Source of the DNA: Sabulicella glaciei
GTDB taxonomy: Bacteria > Pseudomonadota > Alphaproteobacteria > Acetobacterales > Acetobacteraceae
Direction of reading: 5' to 3'
Length of the DNA stretch: 64,000 nucleotides
Assembly: GCF_026183895.1 (NCBI RefSeq)
Contig: NZ_JAPFQI010000012.1
Span: 62,001-126,000, forward strand
The position numbers and the translations under genes were made by a program. This document shows positions 51,290 through 63,727 of the stretch, one piece after another. Below the pieces are notes generated by a model. That model ran no database searches and was not told the DNA's origin. It saw only the letters and a list, made by a program, of their open reading frames with translations. The stretch's first letter is position 1. Each line of letters starts with the position of its first letter.

Positions 51290-51571
51290 ATGAGCGAGAC
51301 CACCGCCGAACCGAACATCGCCAACCGCCGCGCGGCCGTTGGCGCCCGCCGGCCCTTCTACCGGCGCAAGAAGTCCTGCCCGTTCTCCGGCCCCAACGCG
51401 CCGAAGATCGACTACAAGGACGTGCGCCTGCTGTCCCGCTTCCTGAGCGAGCGCGGCAAGATCGTCCCGGCCCGGATCACCGCGGTCAGCGGCAAGAAGC
51501 AGCGCGAACTGGCCCAGGCCATCAAGCGCGCCCGCTTCCTGGCCCTGCTGCCCTACGTGATCAACGACTGA
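51290..51571 (+). CDS. rpsR: 30S ribosomal protein bS18
   Basis: 93 residues: [40 protein letters not shown] and [20 protein letters not shown], all S18 hallmarks including the Cys near the N-terminus. About 17 extra residues precede the usual start. Starts 4 bases after rpsF, with the rpsF end GAGGAGG serving as ribosome-binding site. Confidence 0.98.
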   Translation: MSETTAEPNIANRRAAVGARRPFYRRKKSCPFSGPNAPKIDYKDVRLLSRFLSERGKIVPARITAVSGKKQRELAQAIKRARFLALLPYVIND

Positions 51572-51586
51572 GCAGGACCGGGTGGC

Positions 51587-52486
51587 GTGAGCGGCCACGG
51601 CACGGGGCAGGGCGGGGCTTCGGTCTCCGCCGCGACGCCGGCGGCGCTGGCCGCGGGCGCGTGCTCGGCGCTGTGCGCCCTTTGGGCCATGCGCGGCCTG
51701 CCGCTGGGCGGGCTTCTGCTCTGGGTCACCCCCCTGCCGCTGCTGCTGGCGGGGCTTGGCTTCGGGGCACGCGCCGCCGCCATCGCGGTGGTCGTCGCCT
51801 CGCTGAGCCTCCTGCTGCTGAGCCCGTTGCTGGGCCTCGCCATCTACCTCTTCGCCTTCGGCTTGCCGGCGGCGCTGCTGGTGGGGGCGGCGCAGCAGCC
51901 GGGACGGATGGAACTGGCGTTGCCGCTGGCCCTGCTGGGCATCTGGCCGGCCGCCATCGTCCTGGGCCTTGCCGTGCTGATCCCCGATCTCGAAGGGGCG
52001 ATGCGCGAGGCGGTGGCACTTGGCACGCAGCGCATGGGCGTTGCCCTGCCGGAAGGCATGGTGGAGCAGGTGGCGCGGGTGAAGGCGGCTGCGGCGGGAT
52101 TCTGGGTGGCGCTGACCATGGTCGTGAACGGCCTCGTCGCGCAGCGCATCCTGGAACGCCGTGGGCTCGCCCTGCATCCCTCTCCGCCGGCGGAGGCACT
52201 GCGGGTGCCGGATTGGTACCTGCTGCTGCCGGGCTTGGCGCTGGGCGGCCTGCTCGCCGTGGGTGGCGCGGTGCCCCTGTCGGTGCTGCTGATCCTGCTG
52301 GTGCCCTTCCTGCTGCTCGGCGTGGCGGCGGTACACCGGCGGCTGCGGGACCGGCCAGGACGCATGGCCTTTCTGGTGGGCTTCTACCTGCTCATGCTCC
52401 TCTTCCTGCAAGTCATGGCCCCGCTGATGGTCGGCCTGGGCCTTTTCGAACAGATCCGGCGGCGCCCCGCGCCGCCCCCAACCTGA
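51587..52486 (+). CDS. DUF2232 family membrane protein
   Basis: 299 residues with about 8 hydrophobic segments and a 60-residue amphipathic middle (about 125-190). In many alphaproteobacteria a DUF2232 protein sits between rpsR and rplI, exactly as here; the family resembles YybS-like or S-component-like membrane proteins but its role is unknown. Start GTG at 51587 (the context lacks an ATG before the first membrane segment), 15 bases after rpsR. Confidence 0.8.
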   Translation: MSGHGTGQGGASVSAATPAALAAGACSALCALWAMRGLPLGGLLLWVTPLPLLLAGLGFGARAAAIAVVVASLSLLLLSPLLGLAIYLFAFGLPAALLVGAAQQPGRMELALPLALLGIWPAAIVLGLAVLIPDLEGAMREAVALGTQRMGVALPEGMVEQVARVKAAAAGFWVALTMVVNGLVAQRILERRGLALHPSPPAEALRVPDWYLLLPGLALGGLLAVGGAVPLSVLLILLVPFLLLGVAAVHRRLRDRPGRMAFLVGFYLLMLLFLQVMAPLMVGLGLFEQIRRRPAPPPT

Positions 52487-52499
52487 TGCGAGACGTGTG

Positions 52500-53051
52500 A
52501 TGATTGACCTGATTCTGATGCAGCGCGTGGAAAAGCTCGGCCAGATGGGCGAGATGGTGAAGGTGAAGCCCGGCTACGCGCGCAACTTCCTCCTGCCCCA
52601 GGGCAAGGCGATCCGCGCCACCAAGGCGAACATCGCCAAGTTCGAGCAGGACCGCGTCCAGCTCGAGGCGCAGAACCTGAAGCGCCGCGAGGAAGCCGAG
52701 CGCATCGCCGAGCGCATGGAGGGCCTGTCGGTCGTCCTGATCCGCTCCGCCGGTGAGAGCGGCAACCTCTACGGTTCCGTGTCGGCGCGCGACATCGCCG
52801 AGGGCTGCAAGGCCTCCGGCCTCACGGTGGGCCGCAGCCAAGTGCAGCTGGACCAGCCGATCAAGATGCTCGGCCTGTCCACCGTGCGCGTGGAGCTTCA
52901 CCCCGAGGTGCTGCTGCCGGTGACGGTGAACGTTGCCCGCTCCCCCGAGGAGGCAGAGAAGCAGGCCCGTGGCGAGGAGATCCAGCGCGAGGAGGAGATC
53001 ACCCTCGAGGACGAGCTGGTCGCCGAGCTGGGCGCCGCGACGCGCGACTGA
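52500..53051 (+). CDS. rplI: 50S ribosomal protein bL9
   Basis: 183 residues: N-domain [20 protein letters not shown] with [20 protein letters not shown], the long connecting helix, and C-domain [15 protein letters not shown] with [16 protein letters not shown]. An acidic tail of about 30 residues follows. ATG at 52500 chosen over the GTG codon just before it. Last gene before the terminator at 53088. Confidence 0.98.
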   Translation: MIDLILMQRVEKLGQMGEMVKVKPGYARNFLLPQGKAIRATKANIAKFEQDRVQLEAQNLKRREEAERIAERMEGLSVVLIRSAGESGNLYGSVSARDIAEGCKASGLTVGRSQVQLDQPIKMLGLSTVRVELHPEVLLPVTVNVARSPEEAEKQARGEEIQREEEITLEDELVAELGAATRD

Positions 53052-53087
53052 GGCGAGGCCCCCGGCATCGGGGGCACGCCCAAAAGG

Positions 53088-53114
53088 AAAGGGGGCCTCG
53101 CGGCCCCCTTTTTT
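53088..53114. terminator. Rho-independent terminator, bidirectional
   Basis: GGGGGCC-TCGC-GGCCCCC (53091-53108) followed by six T on the plus strand and preceded by AAA, so the stem is also followed by T-rich sequence on the minus strand. It ends the rpsF-rplI transcript and faces the 3' end of acnA (stop at 53156). Confidence 0.95.
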
Positions 53115-53155
53115 GTGACCGGGTGTCGGAGGGGGCAGGGCCCCCTCCCGGTGCG

Positions 53156-55852
<2,697 letters not shown>

Positions 55853-55959
55853 CTGAAGTGTCCCCACTCTTGCGCCCCGCCTTTAAGCATGGCGAAGCTT
55901 GACGGTCCATTGGCCCCCGGGCCGCGAGGGCAACCACCCCCAAGGCCTCGGAGGCGCGC

Positions 55960-56550
55960 CTGCTGCAAGCGGAAGACCTGGCCTGCTGGCGCGCGGAACG
56001 CCTGGTCTTCGCAGGCCTCGGCTTCGCCCTCGCCCCCGGGGAGGCGGCGCTGCTCACCGGGGCCAACGGGGCCGGCAAGTCATCGCTGCTCCGGGTCCTG
56101 GCCGGGCTGGTCCCGCCCGCTGAGGGGCGGGTGCTCTGGCAGGGCGAGGACGCCTTCGCCGACCGCTCCGCCCACGGCGCCCGGTTGCGCTACCTTGGCC
56201 ACCAGGACGCGCTGAAGCCCAGCCTGTCCGCGCGGGAGAACCTCGCCCTCTTCGCCCGGCTGCATGGAGGGGATGTGGGGACGGCGCTGGCGGCGCTCAA
56301 CCTCGCGCCGCTCGCGGAGCTGCCGGCGCGGGTGCTTTCCTCGGGGCAGAAGCGCCGCCTCGCCCTGGCGCGGCTGGCCCTGGCGCATGCGCCGCTCTGG
56401 CTGCTGGACGAGCCGACCGTGGGCCTGGACGCCGATTCCGTGGCACTGCTCGGCCCGCTCCTGGCCGCGCACCGCGCGCGGGGCGGCATCGTCCTCGCCG
56501 CGACGCACCTGCCTTTGCCGCTGCCCGATGCGCGGGAGATCCGGCTGTGA
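55960..56550 (+). CDS. ccmA: Haem exporter ATP-binding protein CcmA, apparent CTG start
   Basis: ATPase of the CcmAB complex used in cytochrome c maturation. Walker A LLTGANGAGKSSLLRVL, signature VLSSGQKRRLALARLALAHA, Walker B LWLLDEPTVGLD, then the H-loop ATHL. Conserved sequence begins at LLQAEDLACWRAERLVF. In this frame a stop lies at 55900-55902 and no ATG, GTG or TTG occurs until after Walker A (GTG at 56131). CTG at 55960 (or 55963) is preceded by GGAGG at 55950-55954, so a CTG start is the best reading. About 196 residues, usual length. Overlaps ccmB (GTGA). Confidence 0.88.
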   Translation: MLQAEDLACWRAERLVFAGLGFALAPGEAALLTGANGAGKSSLLRVLAGLVPPAEGRVLWQGEDAFADRSAHGARLRYLGHQDALKPSLSARENLALFARLHGGDVGTALAALNLAPLAELPARVLSSGQKRRLALARLALAHAPLWLLDEPTVGLDADSVALLGPLLAAHRARGGIVLAATHLPLPLPDAREIRL

Positions 56551-57197
56551 TCCCGCTCCTCCTCCGCGAGCTTCGCCTGGCCTTGCGCCACCCGGCCGAC
56601 ACGCTCTCCGCCGTGCTGTTCTTCGTGCTGGTGTCGGCGCTGTTTCCGTTCGGCGTGGGCCCGTCGCCCGAGTTGCTGGCGCGGCTGGCACCCGGGGCGC
56701 TGCTGGCTGCGGCGCTGCTGGCGGCCCTGCTGCCGCTCGACCGGCTCTTCGGCGCGGATGCGGAGGACGGAATGCTGGACCAGCTTCTCCTGTCCGGGCT
56801 GCATCCGGCGCAGCTGGCGGCGGTGAAGGCGCTGGCGCATTGGCTGACCACCGGCCTGCCGCTCGTCGCGGCCACGCCGGTGGCCGCCGCGCTGCTCAAC
56901 CTGCCCGTCGAGGCCTGGGGCACGGCGGCCTTGTCCCTGGCCCTGGCTTCGGGGCTGCTTTCGGCGCTGGGGACGGCGGGGGCGGCGCTGACGCTGGGCG
57001 CGCGCCGCGGCGGCGTGCTCCTGCCCCTGCTGGTCCTGCCGCTGGCCATCCCCGTCGTCATCTTCGGCGCCGCGGCAATCGAGGCCGCGGCGAGCGGGCT
57101 GGAGGCGCGGCCTTTCCTGCTGCTCGAGGCGGCGTTGCTGGCGCTGGCCGCCCCCCTGGCGCCCCTGGCCGCGGGCGCGGCGTTGCGGGGCGACTGA
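56547..57197 (+). CDS. ccmB: Haem exporter membrane protein CcmB
   Basis: 216 residues, about six membrane segments, beginning IPLLLRELRLALRHPADTLS, with FFVLVSALFPFGVGPSPELL, DRLFGADAEDGMLDQLLLSG and VKALAHWLTTGLPLV, all CcmB landmarks. Start GTG at 56547 overlaps the ccmA stop. The usual next gene ccmC is absent: ubiG on the other strand ends 10 bases downstream. Confidence 0.94.
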   Translation: MIPLLLRELRLALRHPADTLSAVLFFVLVSALFPFGVGPSPELLARLAPGALLAAALLAALLPLDRLFGADAEDGMLDQLLLSGLHPAQLAAVKALAHWLTTGLPLVAATPVAAALLNLPVEAWGTAALSLALASGLLSALGTAGAALTLGARRGGVLLPLLVLPLAIPVVIFGAAAIEAAASGLEARPFLLLEAALLALAAPLAPLAAGAALRGD

Positions 57198-57207
57198 GAG
57201 GCGGGCC

Positions 57208-57924
57208 TCAGCCGGGGCGGCGCGCCGCCATCATGTAGTTGACCGCCATGTCCCGCGTGACCGCGAAGCCGCCACCCAGGCGAGGCGACAGCCCCGCCGT
57301 GTCCTCCACCACCAGCCCGGCGCCGCGCAGCAGTCCGGCCAACTCGGCGGGGCGGGGGAAGAGCCGCCAGTCATGCGTCCCGCGCGGAAGCCAGCGCAGC
57401 AGGTACTCGGCGGCCAGCTTGGCGGTCACCCAGGCGCGCGGCGTCCGGTTCAGCGTCGAAAGGATGACGACCCCGCCCGGCCGAACCAGCCGGGCCAGCG
57501 AGGCGCAGAACAGGGCGCGCTCGGCTGGCGGCACGTGCTCCACCACCTCCAGGGCGAGCACGGCGTCGAAGATTTCGCCCTCCAGGTCCTCGGGCCGGCC
57601 GTCGATATAGGTGATCGCAAGGCCGCCCTCCGCCGCGTGGCGCCGCGCCGCCTCCAGCGCCGCCCCGGCCGCGTCGAGCCCGGTGACAGAGGCGCGGCGC
57701 CGGGCCAGCCATTCCGAGGCCAGCCCCGCCCCGCAACCGACATCCAGCACCCGCAGCCCGTCCAGGCGGCCGAGCCTCGCGGCGGCCCAGCCCATGCGCG
57801 CGGGATTCATGGCGTGGAGGGGTGCCATCGGGCCGCGCGGATCCCACCACTCCCGCGCAAGGGCATCGAACTTGGCGATTTCCCCGGGGGCGGCGGTGGT
57901 GCCCCTGTTGCCCGTCTCGGTCAT
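57208..57924 (-). CDS. ubiG: Ubiquinone biosynthesis O-methyltransferase UbiG
   Basis: SAM-dependent methylase doing both O-methylations of ubiquinone synthesis. 238 residues: IAKFDALAREWWDPRGPMAP, LHAMNPARMGWA, SAM loop VLDVGCGAGLASEWLARR, EVVEHVPP and STLNRTPRAWVTAKLAAEYL (family-specific). The start at 57924 fits the family; the frame continues upstream over the lysC promoter region. Divergent from lysC by 63 bases. Confidence 0.96.
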   Translation of the reverse strand: MTETGNRGTTAAPGEIAKFDALAREWWDPRGPMAPLHAMNPARMGWAAARLGRLDGLRVLDVGCGAGLASEWLARRRASVTGLDAAGAALEAARRHAAEGGLAITYIDGRPEDLEGEIFDAVLALEVVEHVPPAERALFCASLARLVRPGGVVILSTLNRTPRAWVTAKLAAEYLLRWLPRGTHDWRLFPRPAELAGLLRGAGLVVEDTAGLSPRLGGGFAVTRDMAVNYMMAARRPG

Positions 57925-57987
57925 GCCCGGTATCTGACCCGCCCGGAAAGCGCCCGCAAGGTTCGGGCAGCCCGCCCAGGAACCGCA

Positions 57988-59205
57988 ATGTCCCGTATCG
58001 TGATGAAGTTCGGCGGAACCTCCGTCGCCGACCTCGACCGCATCCGCAACGTCGCCGCCCGCGTGAAGCGTGAGGTGGATGCGGGGAATCAGGTCGCGGT
58101 GGTGGTGTCGGCCATGGCCGGGACGACGAACCAGCTCGTGAAATGGTGCCAGGACCTGTCGCCGCTGCACGATGCGCGCGAGTACGACACGGTCGTCGCG
58201 ACGGGCGAGCAGGTGACGATCGGCCTCACAGCCATCGCGCTCCAGGCCGTCGGGGTCGAGGCGCGGTCCTGGCAGGGCTGGCAGGTGCCGATCCGCACGG
58301 ACAACGCCCATGGCAAGGCCCGCGTCGAGGAGATCGATGGGACCGAGCTGATCGCCCGGATGGAACAAGGTCAGGTTCCGGTCGTGGCCGGGTTCCAGGG
58401 CATCGAGCCGGGGCGGAACCGCGTGACCACCCTGGGCCGCGGCGGTTCGGACCTTTCGGCGGTGGCCCTGGCGGCGGCGCTGAAGGCTGATCGCTGCGAC
58501 ATCTACACGGATGTGGACGGCGTCTACACCACCGACCCGCGCATCGTGCCGCGCGCCCGCAAGCTGGAGCGCATTTCCTACGAGGAGATGCTGGAACTGG
58601 CCTCGGTGGGCGCCAAGGTTCTGCAGACCCGCAGCGTGGAGCTGGCCATGAAGGCCCGCGTCCGCGTGCAGGTGCTATCTTCCTTCGAGGACAAGCCAGG
58701 CTCCCTGGTCGTGGATGAGGACGAGATCATGGAGAAGCCGATCGTTTCCGGTATCGCCTATTCGCGGGACGAGGCGAAGGTGACGCTGCGCCGCGTGCCC
58801 GACCGGCCTGGCGTGGCCGCCCGCGTCTTCGGGCCGCTTTCCGAGGCCAACGTCAACGTGGACATGATCGTCCAGAACGTGGGCGCCGACGGCACCACCG
58901 ACATGACCTTCACCGTCGGCAAGGCGGACCTGCCCCGCGCCCGTGACATCCTGGAGCGGGGGAAGGCGGAGGTCGGCTTCGAGGCGCTGCTGGCCGACGA
59001 CAACGTCGCCAAGATCAGCGTCGTGGGCATCGGCATGCGGACCCATGCCGGCGTCGCCTCCTCCATGTTCGGGGCGCTGGCCGAGAAGGGCATCAACATC
59101 CAGGTGATCTCCACCAGCGAGATCAAGGTCAGCGTCCTGGTGCCGGCCGACTACACCGAACTGGCGGTGCGCGCCCTGCACACCGTCTACGGCCTGGACG
59201 CCTGA
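57988..59205 (+). CDS. lysC: Aspartate kinase
   Basis: First step of the lysine/threonine/methionine family. 405 residues: IVMKFGGTSVADLDRIRNVA, TLGRGGSDLSAVALAAAL, CDIYTDVDGVYTTDPRIVP and the segment up to AMKARVRVQVLSSF, then two ACT regulatory domains (about 265-330 and 345-400), so feedback inhibition by lysine/threonine is likely. Start ATG at 57988 with AGGA upstream. Family-normal length. Confidence 0.97.
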   Translation: MSRIVMKFGGTSVADLDRIRNVAARVKREVDAGNQVAVVVSAMAGTTNQLVKWCQDLSPLHDAREYDTVVATGEQVTIGLTAIALQAVGVEARSWQGWQVPIRTDNAHGKARVEEIDGTELIARMEQGQVPVVAGFQGIEPGRNRVTTLGRGGSDLSAVALAAALKADRCDIYTDVDGVYTTDPRIVPRARKLERISYEEMLELASVGAKVLQTRSVELAMKARVRVQVLSSFEDKPGSLVVDEDEIMEKPIVSGIAYSRDEAKVTLRRVPDRPGVAARVFGPLSEANVNVDMIVQNVGADGTTDMTFTVGKADLPRARDILERGKAEVGFEALLADDNVAKISVVGIGMRTHAGVASSMFGALAEKGINIQVISTSEIKVSVLVPADYTELAVRALHTVYGLDA

Positions 59206-59210
59206 CCCCG

Positions 59211-60254
59211 ATGGACGTGCCCGTTTCCCCGCCCGAGGCGGCCTTCGCTCAGCTCGACCGGCTGATGGCGCGTGGCGCGGCCTTCTTCGGCAGCCGCTAC
59301 GCCCTGCTCGGCGGCGCCATGTCCTGGGTGAGCGAGCGCAACCTCGTGGCTGCCCTGTCCAATGCCGGGGCCTTCGGCGTGATCGCCTGCGGCGCGATGG
59401 AGCCGCCGCGCCTCGCCGTGGAGATCGCGGGCACCCAGGCCCTGACCTCGCGCCCCTTCGGCGTGAACCTCATCACCATGCACCCGCGGCTGGAGCAGCT
59501 GGTGGATGTGTGCCTGGAGGCCAAGGTCAGCCACATCGTTTTCGCGGGCGGCATCCCGCCCGGCGCCGCGCTGAAGCGCGCCAAGGAAGGCGGGGCGAAG
59601 GTGGTCTGCTTCGCCCCGGCCCTGGCGCTGGCGAAGAAGCTGGTCCGCTCCGGCGCCGACGCGCTGGTGATTGAGGGCAGCGAGGCCGGCGGGCATATCG
59701 GCCCCGTCTCCCTGAACGTGCTGGCGCAGGAGATCCTGCCGCACATCACGGAGGTGCCGGTCTTCGTCGCCGGCGGCATCGGCCGCGGCGAGGCCATCCT
59801 GTCCTACATGGAGATGGGCGCGGCGGGCGCGCAGATCGGCACGCGATTCGTCTGCGCGACAGAGTGCGTCGCACATCCCAACTTCAAGCGCGCCTTCATC
59901 CGCGGCGCCGCCCGCGACGCCCTGCCCACCGTCCAGCTGGATGAGCGCTTCCCGGTCATCCCGGTCCGCGCCCTGCAGAACGGGGGCACGAAGCGCTTCA
60001 TGGAGCACCAGGCCACCGTGCTGGCGCGGTTCCAGGCCGGCGAGCTGTCCAAGGAGGAGGCGCAGCTCGACATCGAGCATTTCTGGGCGGGCGCGCTGCG
60101 CCGTGCGGTCGTGGATGGGGACGTGGAGAACGGCTCGCTGATGGCCGGGCAGAGCGTCGGCATGGTGACGCGCGAGCAGCCCGCCGCCGAGATCGTGGCC
60201 GAGCTGATGGAGCAGGCCGCCGCCGCGCTGGCGCTGCGTGGTCCCCGGCGCTAA
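59211..60254 (+). CDS. Nitronate monooxygenase / FabK-like FMN enzyme
   Basis: 347-residue FMN TIM-barrel: [46 protein letters not shown] with the conserved His, [20 protein letters not shown] and [17 protein letters not shown]. The family includes nitronate monooxygenases and enoyl-ACP reductase FabK; the sequence alone does not decide. It starts 5 bases after lysC, so probably co-transcribed. Confidence 0.86.
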   Translation: MDVPVSPPEAAFAQLDRLMARGAAFFGSRYALLGGAMSWVSERNLVAALSNAGAFGVIACGAMEPPRLAVEIAGTQALTSRPFGVNLITMHPRLEQLVDVCLEAKVSHIVFAGGIPPGAALKRAKEGGAKVVCFAPALALAKKLVRSGADALVIEGSEAGGHIGPVSLNVLAQEILPHITEVPVFVAGGIGRGEAILSYMEMGAAGAQIGTRFVCATECVAHPNFKRAFIRGAARDALPTVQLDERFPVIPVRALQNGGTKRFMEHQATVLARFQAGELSKEEAQLDIEHFWAGALRRAVVDGDVENGSLMAGQSVGMVTREQPAAEIVAELMEQAAAALALRGPRR

Positions 60255-60263
60255 ACGACCGCC

Positions 60264-61217
60264 GTGTTCGACAACGTCAAGCGCTTCTCGCGGAACCAGG
60301 AGGCCCTGGCGGTGGACGCTGCCCGGCTGGGCGACGAGCTGCGCGCGGCACGGGAGGTGCTCGGCACCTCCCTGGAGGACATGTCCCGCCACCTCCGCAT
60401 CCGCCGCGTCTATCTCGCGGCGCTGGAAGAGGGACGGCTGAAGGATCTGCCTTCCCCGGCCTACACGATCGGCTTCGTGCGGAACTACGCGAGCGCCCTG
60501 GGCCTCGACGCGCCGGAGATGGTGCGCCGCTTCCGGGACGCCGCCACGGGCGTCGCCGCTTCCAAGACCGCCCTGGTGTTCCCCGAGCCGGTCCCCGAGC
60601 GCGGCTTCCCCGCCGGGGTGACCATCCTGGCCGGCGCCGCGCTGCTCATCGGCTCCTACGTCGCTTGGTACAGCTGGAGCGGGGCGGGCGATCGCTCCGT
60701 GGACGCCGTGCCCCCGGTTCCCGCTCGGCTGGAGCCGGCGGCGCGCGATGGCGAGGCACTGCGCTTGCCGCCGCAGGCCCAGGCGCCGCAGGCGCAGATC
60801 CCGGTCCAGTCGACGCCGAGCCTGCCGCCGCTCCCCGTCCCGGTGCAGGTTCCGGTTCAGGTCCCTGCGACTTCCGCCCCGGCCGCGCCTGCCACACCGG
60901 CACCACCCCCGGCGGATGCCAGCCGCATCGTGCTGCGATTCAAAGGCGATGCCTGGACCCAGGTGCGCGACGCCCGCAGCGGCCAGGTCCTCCTCAACCA
61001 GGTAATGCGGGCCGGGGAAAGCTTCCCGGTGCCGAACCGGGAGGGGCTGCTCCTCACCACCGGCAGCGCCCAGAACACCGAGATCGTGGTGGATGGGCAG
61101 GTTTCGCCGGCGCTTTCCGCCGCCACGGGGGTTCGCCGCAACATCGCCCTGGCACCCGATCAGCTTCGCGGCCAACCGCAGGCTCCGCGGCCCCAACCCG
61201 CCGCACCGCGCCAGTAA
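60264..61217 (+). CDS. RodZ-like helix-turn-helix membrane protein
   Basis: 317 residues in RodZ layout: cytoplasmic HTH (about 20-95, [56 protein letters not shown]), one membrane helix near 115-135, a Pro/Gln/Val-rich linker containing [10 protein letters not shown], and a C-terminal DUF4115 beta domain ([21 protein letters not shown] with [13 protein letters not shown]). RodZ anchors MreB in rod-shaped cells. Start GTG at 60264, 9 bases after the preceding gene. Confidence 0.85.
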   Translation: MFDNVKRFSRNQEALAVDAARLGDELRAAREVLGTSLEDMSRHLRIRRVYLAALEEGRLKDLPSPAYTIGFVRNYASALGLDAPEMVRRFRDAATGVAASKTALVFPEPVPERGFPAGVTILAGAALLIGSYVAWYSWSGAGDRSVDAVPPVPARLEPAARDGEALRLPPQAQAPQAQIPVQSTPSLPPLPVPVQVPVQVPATSAPAAPATPAPPPADASRIVLRFKGDAWTQVRDARSGQVLLNQVMRAGESFPVPNREGLLLTTGSAQNTEIVVDGQVSPALSAATGVRRNIALAPDQLRGQPQAPRPQPAAPRQ

Positions 61218-61240
61218 CCGAGGCTTCACGCGGCCGGGCT

Positions 61241-61269
61241 TTGGGTTCAGGGCCCGGCGGCGCTATATG
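61241..61269 (+). promoter_or_regulatory. Candidate ispG promoter
   Basis: TTGGGT (61241-61246) and TATATG (61264-61269) with 17 bases between, about 26 bases before the ispG ATG. The -35 lies in the loop of an inverted repeat GCCGGGC/GCCCGGC (61233-61258), which may also be the end hairpin of the rodZ-like transcript. Confidence 0.45.
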
Positions 61270-61294
61270 GGCGGCAGCACGCCGAGGGTCCTTC

Positions 61295-62437
61295 ATGAGC
61301 TACCGTCCCTACCAGCACATCGAGCGCCGGAAGTCCCGCCAGATCCGGGTGGGGAAGGTTCTGGTCGGCGGGGACGCGCCGGTCAGCGTGCAGACCATGA
61401 CCAACACGTTGACCAGCGACGCGGCGGCGACCATCGCCCAGATCCGCCGCTGCGAGCTGGCGGGGGTGGACATCGTCCGCGTTTCCTGCCCCGACGAGGA
61501 AAGCACTGCCGCGCTCGCCGAGATCGTGCGCGAGGTGAACGTGCCCATCGTGGCCGACATCCACTTCCACTACCGCCGCGCCATCGAGGCCGCCCAGGCC
61601 GGCGCCGCCTGCCTGCGCATCAATCCGGGCAATATCGGCTCGCCCGAGCGGGTGAAGGAGGTGGTGAAGGCGGCCAAGGACCATGGCTGCTCCATCCGCA
61701 TCGGCGTGAACGCGGGCAGCCTGGAGCGGCACCTGCTGGAAAAGTACGGGGAGCCGAACCCCGATGCGTTGGTGGAAAGCGCGCTGTGGCACGCCGACCA
61801 CCTGCTGCAGAACGACTTCCACGAGTTCAAGATCAGCGTGAAGGCCAGCGACGTGTTCCTTGCCGTCGCCGCCTACCAGCAACTGGCCGAGGCCTGCGAC
61901 CACCCGCTGCACATCGGCGTGACGGAAGCCGGCGGCCGCCGCACCGGCACGGTGAAGAGCGCGATCGGACTGGGCAACCTCCTCTGGGCCGGCATCGGCG
62001 ACACGATCCGCGTGTCGCTGAGCACCGCGCCGGAGGAGGAGGTGCATGTGGGCTGGGAGATCCTGAAGTCCCTGCACATCCGCCACCGCGGCGTGAAGAT
62101 CGTCTCCTGCCCCTCCTGCGCGCGCCAGGGCTTCGACGTGGTGAAGACCGTGGCGATGCTGGAGGAGCGGCTGGCCCATATCGAACAGCCCGTGACGCTT
62201 TCCATCATCGGCTGCGTGGTGAACGGCCCGGGCGAGGCGCTGATGACCGATATCGGCCTGACCGGCGGCGGCGCCGACAAGCACATGGTCTATGCCAGCG
62301 GCAAGACGAGCCACCACACCAGCACGGAACAGATGGTGGAGCACCTGGTCGGGCTGGTGGAGAAGCGCGCCGCCCTGCTGAAGGCCGAGGCGGACGCCAA
62401 GAAGGCCGCCGAGGCCGCCGTCCTGGCGGCGGAGTAG
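61295..62437 (+). CDS. ispG: 4-hydroxy-3-methylbut-2-en-1-yl diphosphate synthase IspG (GcpE)
   Basis: Fe-S enzyme of the MEP isoprenoid pathway converting MEcPP to HMBPP. 380 residues: [57 protein letters not shown]. Three cluster Cys are in [13 protein letters not shown] and [12 protein letters not shown]. An Ala/Lys-rich helix ends the chain. Start ATG at 61295; the open frame upstream is the rodZ antiframe. Confidence 0.97.
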   Translation: MSYRPYQHIERRKSRQIRVGKVLVGGDAPVSVQTMTNTLTSDAAATIAQIRRCELAGVDIVRVSCPDEESTAALAEIVREVNVPIVADIHFHYRRAIEAAQAGAACLRINPGNIGSPERVKEVVKAAKDHGCSIRIGVNAGSLERHLLEKYGEPNPDALVESALWHADHLLQNDFHEFKISVKASDVFLAVAAYQQLAEACDHPLHIGVTEAGGRRTGTVKSAIGLGNLLWAGIGDTIRVSLSTAPEEEVHVGWEILKSLHIRHRGVKIVSCPSCARQGFDVVKTVAMLEERLAHIEQPVTLSIIGCVVNGPGEALMTDIGLTGGGADKHMVYASGKTSHHTSTEQMVEHLVGLVEKRAALLKAEADAKKAAEAAVLAAE

Positions 62438-62449
62438 CTTCCGGGCCGG

Positions 62450-62473
62450 GCGGGGCGGTGCTATCCGCCCCGC
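62450..62473 (+). promoter_or_regulatory. Perfect hairpin immediately before hisS
   Basis: GCGGGGCGG-TGCTAT-CCGCCCCGC: 9-bp perfect stem, 6-base loop, ending 3 bases before the hisS ATG. It occupies the place of the ribosome-binding site, and no Shine-Dalgarno sequence is seen. It may be an ispG terminator, an element limiting hisS translation, or both; its loop TGCTAT resembles an alphaproteobacterial -10 box. Confidence 0.5.
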
Positions 62474-62476
62474 ATC

Positions 62477-63727
62477 ATGGCCACCAAGCTCCAGCCCGTC
62501 CGCGGCACGCACGACCTCATCGGCGAGGGGTTCCGCCGGCATCACCGCGTGATCGAGACGGCGCGCCGCGTCAGCGCGCTCTGGGGCTTCGAGGAGTGGG
62601 CAACGCCGATCTTCGAGGACACCCGCGTCTTCTCGCGCGGCCTGGGCGAGACCTCGGACGTCGTCTCCAAGGAGATGTATTCCTTCCAGGATCGCGGCGG
62701 CGAGGGCATCACGCTGCGCCCCGAGATGACGGCCGGCATCTGCCGCGCCCTGGTGTCCAACGGCCTCGCGCAGTCTGTGCCGCTGAAGGTCTTCGCCGCC
62801 GGTCCCGTCTTCCGCTACGAGCGCCCCCAGGCCGGGCGCCAGCGCCAGTTCCACCAGATCGACCTGGAAATCCTCGGCTCGGCCGAGCCCCTGGCGGACG
62901 CGGAGGTGATCGCCTGCGGCTGGCACATCCAGCGCGAGCTGGGCATCAGCGAGGGCGTCACCCTGGAGGTGAACACGCTCGGCGACACGCCCAGCCGCGA
63001 GGGCTACCGCTCCGCGCTGATCGCCTATTTCACAGCGCACCGGGACGCGCTGAGCGAGGACAGCCAGCGCCGGCTGGAAAAGAACCCGCTCCGCATCATC
63101 GACAGCAAGGATGCGAAGGACCGTGCGCTGGTCGCCGACGCGCCGACCATCGAGGCCTTCCTGACCGACGAGGCGCGCGCCCATTGGGACGCGCTGCGCC
63201 GCCATCTCGACGCCTTCGGCGTGCCCTTCGGCGAGAACCCGCGCATCGTGCGCGGCCTGGACTACTACAGCCACACCGCCTTCGAGTTCGTCACCGACCG
63301 GCTCGGCGCACAGGGCACGGTGATGGGCGGCGGCCGCTACAACGGCCTCGTGGAGGAGATGGGCGGCCCTGCCACGCCCTCGGTCGGCTGGGGCGCGGGG
63401 GTGGAGCGTCTGGCCATGCTGCTGGAGGCGGGCGGGCTGACCCCACTGGCACCGCGCCTCGTCCATGTCATTCCCGTGTCCGCGGCGGAGGAGGAGGAGG
63501 CGCTGCGCGTCGCCGGCGCGCTGCGCGAGGCGGGCATCGCGACCGAGATGGGGCACAAGGGCAACCTCAAGCGCCGCATGGAGCGCGCCAACAAGGCCGG
63601 CGCCCGCGCTGCGGTGATCCTGGGCGAAAGCGAGGTGGCGCGCGGCATCGCGCAGCTTCGCGACCTGGATGCCGGTACGCAGGAGGAGGTGGCGCTGGAC
63701 GGGCTGGCCGCGCGCCTCGCCCGATGA
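62477..63727 (+). CDS. hisS: Histidine--tRNA ligase
   Basis: Class II synthetase of 416 residues. [20 protein letters not shown] at the start, motif 2 [20 protein letters not shown], HisA motif [13 protein letters not shown], motif 3 region [20 protein letters not shown] and [12 protein letters not shown], then the anticodon-binding domain ([20 protein letters not shown]). Overlaps prfA by 4 bases (ATGA). Confidence 0.97.
   Translation: MATKLQPVRGTHDLIGEGFRRHHRVIETARRVSALWGFEEWATPIFEDTRVFSRGLGETSDVVSKEMYSFQDRGGEGITLRPEMTAGICRALVSNGLAQSVPLKVFAAGPVFRYERPQAGRQRQFHQIDLEILGSAEPLADAEVIACGWHIQRELGISEGVTLEVNTLGDTPSREGYRSALIAYFTAHRDALSEDSQRRLEKNPLRIIDSKDAKDRALVADAPTIEAFLTDEARAHWDALRRHLDAFGVPFGENPRIVRGLDYYSHTAFEFVTDRLGAQGTVMGGGRYNGLVEEMGGPATPSVGWGAGVERLAMLLEAGGLTPLAPRLVHVIPVSAAEEEEALRVAGALREAGIATEMGHKGNLKRRMERANKAGARAAVILGESEVARGIAQLRDLDAGTQEEVALDGLAARLAR

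Noticed and set aside
55890-55992. ATG at 55890 (MAKLDGPLAPG) as the ccmA start
   Set aside because: It is in a different frame from CcmA and becomes Arg/Pro/Cys-rich; it would need a frameshift.
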